Source of the DNA: Trichobilharzia regenti
Taxonomy: Eukaryota; Platyhelminthes; Trematoda; Strigeidida; Schistosomatidae
Assembly (NCBI GenBank): GCA_944472135.2
Contig: OX235270.1
Location: 79,803,168 to 79,867,167 of the forward strand
DNA: 64,000 bases
Direction: 5' to 3'
Shown in pieces: positions 21,511 through 33,300 of the stretch (within the stretch, counting starts at the first letter, position 1; the number at the start of each line of letters is the position of its first letter). The position numbers and the translations under genes are program-made. Under the pieces are notes generated by a model. It was not told the origin of the DNA. It ran no database searches and saw only the letters and a program-made list of their open reading frames with translations.

Positions 21511-21523
21511 AATGCGTGGCCAC

Positions 21524-22357
21524 AGTTTGATGACCTGCTTAAATCAAGGAATGTCGTATTCTATGACAAGTGTATACAACTTGAGAAAAATTATTTTTAA
21601 GCAGCCCAGTGACCAACTGATAAGAAAAATATCTGCTGACAGTAAAAGCGGCACTCAAAAACAGCACTCACTTGTAATTATCCTACGGCTTTTAAGAGTT
21701 TTTACACTTCTGAATTTTTCGTATATCAGAAAATCCGGTTATCCGAAAATTCTTCGAAATGTCCCATGAATTTGATTCAATAGATCTTTTCTTATCTTTT
21801 GACATAGAGTCCAAGAATTCACTATCTATTTTTAAGCTACGTCTGGTTTTAGTTAATTATTCATCCATAAAATCTTATTCTTGCTGAAACACATTCTGAA
21901 TAAGTTTTTTCGAACACATTTTTGGTCTAAATTACGTCTCATAAAATTTTATAGTGTTTTCGAACCGTTAGCTTTAGATCTGAAAATTATGCGTTATCTA
22001 ATGAAGCACCAGAAAACTGGCCTGTTTTCAATTCAAAGAAATTTAATGATAGAGTACTTCATAAGTACTCTTTAAAATTTGTATTTGTAATTAGTACAAG
22101 ATGCGAAAAATTGACCAGCGGATCCATAATTAGAAGCACTGAAGAGAAAACTATTCATCTTTTATTTAAAGGTTTATGTAGTCTGGTCAATAAGTCACAT
22201 CTGCTCTCCATCAAGAATTTTCAAAGAACTTTAAGTAAGATGACTCGGCTCTATAGTTCTCTTTAGATTTTCCACTTTTACAGAGTGGACCAAATAACCG
22301 GAAGTGCCTTCTTGAAATGAAATGTTGAATAATAGGAGAAAAAATGACGAAATAAGC
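21524..22357. other. Unassigned AT-rich sequence
   Basis: Short open frames only (21512-21769, 21881-22075), without family signatures. Lies between two clean retrotransposon insertions. Confidence 0.4.
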
Positions 22358-22371
22358 CAATAAAAATACAT

Positions 22372-23295
22372 GTTTGGCATGCGATTCGCTCCAACCAAAT
22401 GCAAGATGATGTTACAGGACTGGACTACATCGACACCTAGTTTAAAAATAGGAAGTGAAGTGGTAGAGCACGTTGACCGCTTCACTTATTTGGGAAGTAC
22501 CATCAGCCCCAACAGGCTGATCTCTGACGAAATCTCAGCACGAATACAGGGGGCTCGTTTCGCATTTGCCAGTTTACGCCGACTCTGGTGTAGACGAGAT
22601 GTTCGACTATCGACCAAAGGGCGGGTGTACTGCTCATTAGTCCGCTCCGTCCTCCTTTATGGCTGTGAGACCTGGCCACTCAGAGTGGAGGACATGAAAA
22701 GACTAGCTGTCTTTGATCATAGGTGCCTGCGCTCTATCTCCCGTGTAAAGTGGCATAATAAGGTGAGCAACATGGAGGTTAGGCGTCGAGTTCTAGGTAA
22801 ACAGGGAAAATCAATCGACGAAGTTGTGAAGCTACATCGACTGAGATGGTTAGGACATGTGTTACGTATGCCAAGTCATCGCCTCCCTCGACGAGCTATG
22901 TTAGCGGATGTAGGGTCAGGCTGGAAAAAAGCTAGTGGCGGTCAAACAAAAACCTGGCACCAGTCAATGAAATCCACAACAGTTGGTCTAAGCCACGTAG
23001 GAAGATGTAGACTTCCAGGCTGGGGTCCTCGGGACGGTAAAAATCTATGGTTGGAAACAATTGGTGACATGGCTCAAAATCGTTCTCAGTGGCGCAGATG
23101 CATCCACTCCTTGTGAATTATGATCTCCAATGAAACTGTTTTGTTTTTCTTTATTACTCCTTTGTCTCACACCTCTGCTCACTGTTTCTGTTATGCTTTT
23201 CTTGTACTTTCTTCTCTTGCTTCGCGTGCTACACGGAGTGTGGTGACTTAAACTTCCGCACATTTGTGCAAAGTTCTATGTCGTAAACAGACAGA
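22372..23295 (+). mobile_element. 5'-truncated RTE-like element, second family, 14 bp TSD
   Basis: The insert carries the last ~245 codons of an endonuclease-RT ORF, open from the junction to 23116 (DRFTYLGSTISPNRLISDEI, LYGCETWPLRVEDMKRL, LRWLGHVLRMP, ending SQWRRCIHSL) plus a short 3' UTR ending aacagacaga. Direct repeats caataaaaatacat flank it (22358-22371 and 23296-23309). The RT catalytic centre is missing, so it is a dead 5'-truncated copy. Related fragments occur at 40190-41290, 52446-53139, 53985-54310 and 57515-58208. Confidence 0.92.
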
Positions 23296-23309
23296 CAATA
23301 AAAATACAT

Positions 23310-24337
23310 AGTGTCGTTGAGCTAAGAAAGCGAGTAAAACTTACCTCACTCAGCTTACATAATATCTCTTCGTTCGAGGGAAATTTTACTCCTTTTACTT
23401 TAAGTGAAGAATATGTTATCTAATCCAAAGACCTGTTTTGTGTATCTTCCTTTGGTTACCCCAACGGTGTGACATAAAGTCACGTATCTTGATGCTTTTC
23501 GTTTCGCTGTACAAAAAATTTGGACACACTACAGATACACCACTGATTATCTGTTTCATTTAAGTTTAAAGCTCTTAACTAGGGGACACTGTTAAACTAC
23601 ACGGAGATGATGATTTATTCCGATTTGGCGGTCTCCACCAATCATTTTTAATGTAATCTACACCTAGGGGCTGAATGGTTAGTCGTCCGTCATCTAATCC
23701 ATATCTCTTAAGATGTTCGATTTACTCTTTTTCTGTTACATGGGGCGTGAAGCAAGATAATAACTGAAACAGCGTTTGCATTTTAAAGTGAATTATAGAA
23801 AAATGAAAAAAGATTAATGAAAGATTGCAACACATCCACAGTGGTTCAACACAACTGTCGACATCAGAAAATATACTTCTGAATACAAAAATTGACCATC
23901 CAAGTCGTAGTTCACCCAAATTCTGTTCGTTTTAGTGACTTATTAAGATGCCTTATACTACCACTTGCGGAATTTCTATCAGTAAACGTGAGAATAAAAA
24001 AGTTCAGTAAATGAAATGATCATAGGCAGGAAGTTCGGTTTAAACATAACCAAAATTAAAAGTTGTCATTATGAGTTAATAGTCATCACAAATATAATAA
24101 AATAATTTCGGACAACAACCGGATTCACGCTAACATAAATAGCTTCAAATTTGCTTTGCAATCCCTCCAAAATGAGGTCCTGGATTTTATCCTAAAAAGC
24201 TTCTAAAGTATGTCAGCGATCTGTTTCGTCCTACTGTTCAAATCACTTTTCATTATAACCTTGATATTTAATCTCTTCTAGCAATTTGTAATTAACTTAC
24301 TTTTGCCTTATTCTAGAGTCTACAATAATTTGAATAA
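23310..24337. other. Upstream region of DRC3
   Basis: AT-rich, no ORF of note. It would contain the promoter and 5' UTR of DRC3, but I see no element that I can name with confidence. Confidence 0.4.
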
Positions 24338-27300
24338 ATGAGTCGATTATATGATACTGTGGAGCCAACAGTGATTGATAAACAGCTGCTACACGATGCT
24401 GTATTCGCATTACTTAGGAAAGGTGATGTAGGTGAACTAGCAAAACAGGATGGAATTAATTTTGAGAATGTTTTACACCTTCGACTGGATTATAAAAGTA
24501 AGCAAAAGCCATTTTATAAGAAATTCTCACTCAAAAATCTGTATGTTTAGATATTTTAAAGATTGATAATTTATGGTCATTCAAATTATTAGTAAAATTA
24601 CAACTTGATAACAATATCATTGAACGCATTGAAGGTATTGATCATTTATCACATCTTCGCTGGCTTGGTAAAATAAATTCATTTATTATGAGGAAAACAT
24701 GTTTTTGTATCCTAGACTTGTCATTCAATAATATTGAAAAAATTGAAGGTCTACAAAATCTAGTAAATTTAGAAGACTTAACATTATACAACAATCGAAT
24801 AACTTCATTAGAAAATATGGAAAGTTTAAAAAAATTGCAAGTATTCTCAGTTGGTAATAACAATATCACTGAATTAACAAATGTAAGTAGCAATTTTACG
24901 AAATTTCATTTTGTCAAAAGTATTCGCACCCCACTAAATTTCGCAACAGAAAAATGTTCCTACATCATTTTAGATTGCATATTTCACACCTGAAAAGCTC
25001 ATAGAATTTCAGCTTACACCGTGTCGAGGATTCACCTAGAGCTGAAAATGAGTAAAACATATAGTTATGAAGAACCAAAACACGATACCATTTGATAATG
25101 ATTATTAATTTTCGAAAGACACTTTGGAAAAATATAAATTCTCCTTAATTACTAGGTAGTTGGACAAAAATCGGTAGGTTGTAGATAGGCCTTGCTGAAT
25201 TGCCCCAGAAAGTATGAAACGTAGGCTTTCTGCTAATTGCCTCCAACAGTCTAATAACAACATTTTAGAGTCCACCGTGATGGTGAGCCACGTAGCATGG
25301 TAGTTGAATTTTAAGCTTGACTGATAAGAATTCAGTCTGCACGAAACAAAGAACTTGACACACGATACTAGTTACTTGCCATCTAGCGTTCAACCAAAAT
25401 CTTATTCGGCTAAAATTCGTGGTCGTTTAGGATTTTAGTTGGACGGATACACACTAACTGCGATTATGGTTTTAAAGAATGAGGTACTTGCAAATTATGC
25501 AGCTTGGTAGAAAGACTAAACAACACCAAAAAGAGATATGGATTTGGAATGAAGAGCTAAGAAAAATTAAAAGAGGATATAACGCACAAAAGAAAATAAA
25601 TAATTTATGGGATAATAAATAAAGACTGGATTCTTCGAATTAGTATTAGCTGAAAAGATTCCGAAGAAACGAAATAGCAACGATGAAAATTTATGCACCA
25701 CTGCAAGCGACCAAACTAGAAAACAGAAAAAGAGAGGACTGATGGCAAATCTACGTCTACTCCAATAATGATGTTGTTGTTATCATTCATATAACACTTG
25801 ACTACAGAAATCTACATAGCTGAGAAATATAAAATGCATTAATTAAATCGAATGATTTTCATAAAGCATTTAGAAAGGAACTGCTCAGTTATGAGAGCTT
25901 TATATTAGGTGGTATAAATCCATATAAATAAAAAAATCATGAATACATCACACTGTATACTACTGATTGTCTGTTATCACTAGTTCAGTATCGTCCATAC
26001 CAACTAGCAATGCTTGCTAGCCAGGATTCGGCTGACTTGAACTTATGTGGCTGTCAAAGTTGAGTCAAACAGGATGCACCACCGGTAACCTCAGCCTCGA
26101 ATGAACGAAACAGCAATTCACTGTTTAAATCGTTTCAATTTAGCTTTAAGCATCACTGGTCAATGCGAGCGTAGCCAGCTACTCACATCATTATATCAGT
26201 AGTCTGTGTCATCGTGTGTTTATACTTGGTCCTTTGGATTTCAATTACGGCGTCAAGCACATCATATATTGAGGTCTGAATAGTTTCTGTTTCAAAAGAA
26301 ACTGTGGTGGAATTTCACGTCGAACAGTTTTTTTTCTCGAGTCCCTTGTAAACTTGCAAATATGATAGAGAAGATTTGTAGCTCAGGTGGATAATTTTGA
26401 TGTGGTTTTGTTCTCTGAGCTGGATAGTTAGTTTGCGAAGCTTTCATCACCTTACTGGGTGACATCTTCAGCGCATACTTCAAATTGAAGTGAGCTTTTA
26501 GGTTTCTCCACGAGTTTATTAATCATTCCTCCTGGTGACCTTGGACGTGATTGGTTGTTTATGTATGTTTTCACACCTTCTAGGTTACTTGTGTTGGAAC
26601 TGATTGTTTCTGTGACTTGAACTTTGGCCAATCGTGTGTGAAGTTTCTTTCTTATTGGTTGATAAATTTTGTCTATCTCGATGTGTCTATTGATTGATGA
26701 TTCACTGGAATGCCAAGCTTCTAAAAATTCTCTAGCATTCTTGTTATTTCCTTTGTCTAATATTTGAACGTTGTCCCAGTCGAATTGATGTCCGTGGTTG
26801 TCTGTGTGTAGTGAAATGAGGGAGTGTATATCATGTCTTTTGACGGCTAGCTTATGTTCGTGGATACGAAGACGAAGGGGACGTCCACTTTGGCCAATGT
26901 AGTGTTTTTCACAGTTGTTACAGTTTATTTTGTAGATGATGTTGGTTTTGTCTTCTTTTGCTGTTGAGTCTTTTGGTTGACATAGAATTGAGTGCAGCGA
27001 CTTTGTTGGTTTGTGTACGACGTCAATTCCTAAAGGTTTGAAGAGTCTTTTAGTGATTTCTGAGATATCCTTTATATATGGTAAGGCGATTTTCTTTGTG
27101 TTTTCCTTGGTGGCTTTTGTTTTGGTAGGTTGGCTTGGGGGTATATGTCTCTTGATGAAATTCCGGGGATATCCATTCTTTTGGAAGACGTCCATGAGAT
27201 ACTTTTCTTCAATTTTTCTTAAGGTGGGAGTGCTGCAGTGAGTCCTTGCTCTCTTGAATAGTGTTTGTATGCAGTTCCTTTTGTGTGCTATTGGGTTGTT

Positions 27301-30300
27301 GCTGTTGTAATTCAGTATTTGGTCTGTGTGAGTTGATTTCCTATAAACTTGAGTTTCTAATTCTCCTGTAGTTGTTCGCCTGACTAAGACGTCCAAAAAT
27401 GGTATTTTGTTCTCGGATTCCTCTTCTCTTGTGAATTTGATGTCGTTGAAGACGTTGTTTATTAAGTTGTGAGTTTTGTCTAATTCGTTTCTTTTGATTA
27501 TTACAAATGTGTCGTCGACGTAGCGTATCCAAATCTTGGGTTTGATCTTTGGTAGAATTATGTTTTCGAGTCTTTGCATCACTGCTTCTGCAATCAAACC
27601 TGATATTGGCGATCCCATGGGTGTTCCTTTGACTTGTTCATATATTTGGCCGTTGAATTGGAAGTATGTTGTTAGGCATAGATTTATGCATTCCATCCAG
27701 CTTGTGTGTTGCATTTTTGATTGTTGTGGAAGTTGTTCGTCGTTGCTAAGTAATTGCTCCATGGTTTCTTTTGCTAGTTTTTGTCCGATAGAGGTATATA
27801 ATGCTGTCACGTCGAAGGATACCATTATTTCTTGTTCATCTATTTGGATGTCTCTGATTTTCTCTAGGAATTGGATAGCAGAGTTGATGGAGTGATCACA
27901 GGATTCCGTTAGGTGTTTTAGTTTTCTGTATAATTCCTTGGACAAATTATATGTTGGAGTTCCTGGGAGTGATACAATTGGTCGTAACGGGATATTTGCC
28001 TTGTGTATTTTGGGTCTGCCGTAGAATCGAGGTAGGACTGGTCCATTGGATTTCATTCGCCATTGGTCTTGTTTTGTGATCTGTCCAGTTTTGCTGAGCT
28101 TGTTTAAGGTCCTTTGGATGCGGTTGTCCAATGTTTGTATGGGATTTGTTGGGAGTTGTTGATATACATCTTCATCTTTGAGTAGTTCTTCAGCTTTCTT
28201 GGTGTATTCTTCTCTGTCCATGACTACTGTTGTTCTTCCTTTGTCGGCTGGTAAAATGACGATGTCCTTCCTATTTTTCAGCTTTTTGAGGGCCTTTAGT
28301 TCTTGAGAGTTGAGTTGTGTGTGTTGTCTTTTCTGTTTGACCATTGGTACAATTGTTTGGCGTATCTCTTCCTGTGTTTCCTCGTTCAAGTTTGATGATT
28401 TGAGTAATGATTCAAGGGCAGCGAAGAAATCAGTTTTTGAAGCATCTCCGGTGTTGTAGTTTAATCCTTTTTGTAGTAGTTGTTGTTCCATTTTTGATAG
28501 TGGTTGTTTTGATAGGTTGACTACGCAGTCTATGGGCGTATTGTCTGGTTGTTGTTTTCTAATCTTGGCTAGCTTGGTTTTGAGGACTCTTCGTCTTTGT
28601 TCTCTGTGTTTTCCACTTGACAGTGAAATTGCGGTGATCAGCGTTGACAGGTGTTCTTGGTTGAGGGTTTTCTCTAATTTTGCTTTTTGGACATCTATTA
28701 TTTGTTGATATTTGTTGATCCGATAATGTGCGTCCGTAATCATTAATTTGACCATTCGTCTTCCACATTGTTCGGCCAATTTCCATCCCATTGGGCAGTT
28801 GACTGGTGGCTTGTATCTTACACTGTTTGGTAGGATTGAATGACGAAGGCACTCATGGAGAAAGAATAATTGTTCTCTGGTGGATCCTTGCCTTTTGGCG
28901 AAGTCTTCCCACTTTCGAACAGAGAGAAGCGTATCCCGCTCACAAAACAAGACCAATGGCGAATGAAATCCAATGGACCAGTCCTACCTCGATTCTACGG
29001 CAGACCCAAAATACACAAGGCAAATATCCCGTTACGACCAATTGTATCACTCCCAGGAACTCCAACATATAATTTGTCCAAGGAATTATACAGAAAACTA
29101 AAACACCTAACGGAATCCTGTGATCACTCCATCAACTCTGCTATCCAATTCCTAGAGAAAATCAGAGACATCCAAATAGATGAACAAGAAATAATGGTAT
29201 CCTTCGACGTGACAGCATTATATACCTCTATCGGACAAAAACTAGCAAAAGAAACCATGGAGCAATTACTTAGCAACGACGAACAACTTCCACAACAATC
29301 AAAAATGCAACACACAAGCTGGATGGAATGCATAAATCTATGCCTAACAACATACTTCCAATTCAACGGCCAAATATATGAACAAGTCAAAGGAACACCC
29401 ATGGGATCGCCAATATCAGGTTTGATTGCAGAAGCAGTGATGCAAAGACTCGAAAACATAATTCTACCAAAGATCAAACCCAAGATTTGGATACGCTACG
29501 TCGACGACACATTTGTAATAATCAAAAGAAACGAATTAGACAAAACTCACAACTTAATAAACAACGTCTTCAACGACATCAAATTCACAAGAGAAGAGGA
29601 ATCCGAGAACAAAATACCATTTTTGGACGTCTTAGTCAGGCGAACAACTACAGGAGAATTAGAAACTCAAGTTTATAGGAAATCAACTCACACAGACCAA
29701 ATACTGAATTACAACAGCAACAACCCAATAGCACACAAAAGGAACTGCATACAAACACTATTCAAGAGAGCAAGGACTCACTGCAGCACTCCCACCTTAA
29801 GAAAAATTGAAGAAAAGTATCTCATGGACGTCTTCCAAAAGAATGGATATCCCCGGAATTTCATCAAGAGACATATACCCCCAAGCCAACCTACCAAAAC
29901 AAAAGCCACCAAGGAAAACACAAAGAAAATCGCCTTACCATATATAAAGGATATCTCAGAAATCACTAAAAGACTCTTCAAACCTTTAGGAATTGACGTC
30001 GTACACAAACCAACAAAGTCGCTGCACTCAATTCTATGTCAACCAAAAGACTCAACAGCAAAAGAAGACAAAACCAACATCATCTACAAAATAAACTGTA
30101 ACAACTGTGAAAAACACTACATTGGCCAAAGTGGACGTCCCCTTCGTCTTCGTATCCACGAACATAAGCTAGCCGTCAAAAGACATGATATACACTCCCT
30201 CATTTCACTACACACAGACAACCACGGACATCAATTCGACTGGGACAACGTTCAAATATTAGACAAAGGAAATAACAAGAATGCTAGAGAATTTTTAGAA

Positions 30301-33300
30301 GCTTGGCATTCCAGTGAATCATCAATCAATAGACACATCGAGATAGACAAAATTTATCAACCAATAAGAAAGAAACTTCACACACGATTGGCCAAAGTTC
30401 AAGTCACAGAAACAATCAGTTCCAACACAAGTAACCTAGAAGGTGTGAAAACATACATAAACAACCAATCACGTCCAAGGTCACCAGGAGGAATGATTAA
30501 TAAACTCGTGGAGAAACCTAAAAGCTCACTTCAATTTGAAGTATGCGCTGAAGATGTCACCCAGTAAGGTGATGAAAGCTTCGCAAACTAACTATCCAGC
30601 TCAGAGAACAAAACCACATCAAAATTATCCACCTGAGCTACAAATCTTCTCTATCATATCTAAATCTTACGAGCGGGATACGCTTCTCTCTGTTCGAAAG
30701 TGGGAAGACTTCGCCAAAAGGCAAGGATCCACCAGAGAACAATTATTCTTTCTCCATGAGTGCCTTCGTCATTCAATCCTACCAAACAGTGTAAGATACA
30801 AGCCACCAGTCAACTGCCCAATGGGATGGAAATTGGCCGAACAATGTGGAAGACGAATGGTCAAATTAATGATTACGGACGCACATTATCGGATCAACAA
30901 ATATCAACAAATAATAGATGTCCAAAAAGCAAAATTAGAGAAAACCCTCAACCAAGAACACCTGTCAACGCTGATCACCGCAATTTCACTGTCAAGTGGA
31001 AAACACAGAGAACAAAGACGAAGAGTCCTCAAAACCAAGCTAGCCAAGATTAGAAAACAACAACCAGACAATACGCCCATAGACTGCGTAGTCAACCTAT
31101 CAAAACAACCACTATCAAAAATGGAACAACAACTACTACAAAAAGGATTAAACTACAACACCGGAGATGCTTCAAAAACTGATTTCTTCGCTGCCCTTGA
31201 ATCATTACTCAAATCATCAAACTTGAACGAGGAAACACAGGAAGAGATACGCCAAACAATTGTACCAATGGTCAAACAGAAAAGACAACACACACAACTC
31301 AACTCTCAAGAACTAAAGGCCCTCAAAAAGCTGAAAAATAGGAAGGACATCGTCATTTTACCAGCCGACAAAGGAAGAACAACAGTAGTCATGGACAGAG
31401 AAGAATACACCAAGAAAGCTGAAGAACTACTCAAAGATGAAGATGTATATCAACAACTCCCAACAAATCCCATACAAACATTGGACAACCGCATCCAAAG
31501 GACCTTAAACAAGCTCAGCAAAACTGGACAGATCACAAAACAAGACCAATGGCGAATGAAATCCAATGGACCAGTCCTACCTCGATTCTACGGCAGACCC
31601 AAAATACACAAGGCAAATATCCCGTTACGACCAATTGTATCACTCCCAGGAACTCCAACATATAATTTGTCCAAGGAATTATACAGAAAACTAAAACACC
31701 TAACGGAATCCTGTGATCACTCCATCAACTCTGCTATCCAATTCCTAGAGAAAATCAGAGACATCCAAATAGATGAACAAGAAATAATGGTATCCTTCGA
31801 CGTGACAGCATTATATACCTCTATCGGACAAAAACTAGCAAAAGAAACCATGGAGCAATTACTTAGCAACGACGAACAACTTCCACAACAATCAAAAATG
31901 CAACACACAAGCTGGATGGAATGCATAAATCTATGCCTAACAACATACTTCCAATTCAACGGCCAAATATATGAACAAGTCAAAGGAACACCCATGGGAT
32001 CGCCAATATCAGGTTTGATTGCAGAAGCAGTGATGCAAAGACTCGAAAACATAATTCTACCAAAGATCAAACCCAAGATTTGGATACGCTACGTCGACGA
32101 CACATTTGTAATAATCAAAAGAAACGAATTAGACAAAACTCACAACTTAATAAACAACGTCTTCAACGACATCAAATTCACAAGAGAAGAGGAATCCGAG
32201 AACAAAATACCATTTTTGGACGTCTTAGTCAGGCGAACAACTACAGGAGAATTAGAAACTCAAGTTTATAGGAAATCAACTCACACAGACCAAATACTGA
32301 ATTACAACAGCAACAACCCAATAGCACACAAAAGGAACTGCATACAAACACTATTCAAGAGAGCAAGGACTCACTGCAGCACTCCCACCTTAAGAAAAAT
32401 TGAAGAAAAGTATCTCATGGACGTCTTCCAAAAGAATGGATATCCCCGGAATTTCATCAAGAGACATATACCCCCAAGCCAACCTACCAAAACAAAAGCC
32501 ACCAAGGAAAACACAAAGAAAATCGCCTTACCATATATAAAGGATATCTCAGAAATCACTAAAAGACTCTTCAAACCTTTAGGAATTGACGTCGTACACA
32601 AACCAACAAAGTCGCTGCACTCAATTCTATGTCAACCAAAAGACTCAACAGCAAAAGAAGACAAAACCAACATCATCTACAAAATAAACTGTAACAACTG
32701 TGAAAAACACTACATTGGCCAAAGTGGACGTCCCCTTCGTCTTCGTATCCACGAACATAAGCTAGCCGTCAAAAGACATGATATACACTCCCTCATTTCA
32801 CTACACACAGACAACCACGGACATCAATTCGACTGGGACAACGTTCAAATATTAGACAAAGGAAATAACAAGAATGCTAGAGAATTTTTAGAAGCTTGGC
32901 ATTCCAGTGAATCATCAATCAATAGACACATCGAGATAGACAAAATTTATCAACCAATAAGAAAGAAACTTCACACACGATTGGCCAAAGTTCAAGTCAC
33001 AGAAACAATCAGTTCCAACACAAGTAACCTAGAAGGTGTGAAAACATACATAAACAACCAATCACGTCCAAGGTCACCAGGAGGAATGATTAATAAACTC
33101 GTGGAGAAACCTAAAAGCTCACTTCAATTTGAAGTATGCGCTGAAGATGTCACCCAGTAAGGTGATGAAAGCTTCGCAAACTAACTATCCAGCTCAGAGA
33201 ACAAAACCACATCAAAACTTGCAAATTGCGAGTTTGAATTAGAAAGACATGAAAACATTAAAGTTTTGACTAATTTCCAGATGGCACTGAAAAATATAAC

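Larger units (their letters stand above)
26362..33213. mobile_element. Penelope-like element composite A (inverted copy, partial copy, full copy)
   Basis: One - strand copy (26362-28941) meets a + strand partial copy (28938-30658) head to head, and a + strand full-length copy (30659-33213) follows in tandem. ORF fragments translate identically in all three. The whole unit lies between aaacttgcaaat at 26350-26361 and 33215-33226, a 12 bp direct repeat, which suggests one insertion event into DRC3 intron 3. The head-to-head junction near 28940 shares only TCAC between the two sides. Complex direct and inverted arrays are typical of PLEs. Confidence 0.85.

Noticed and set aside
27536..27895. 119-residue ORF found three times in identical form
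   Set aside because: It is the antisense shadow of the PLE RT domain, present three times because composite A has three copies.
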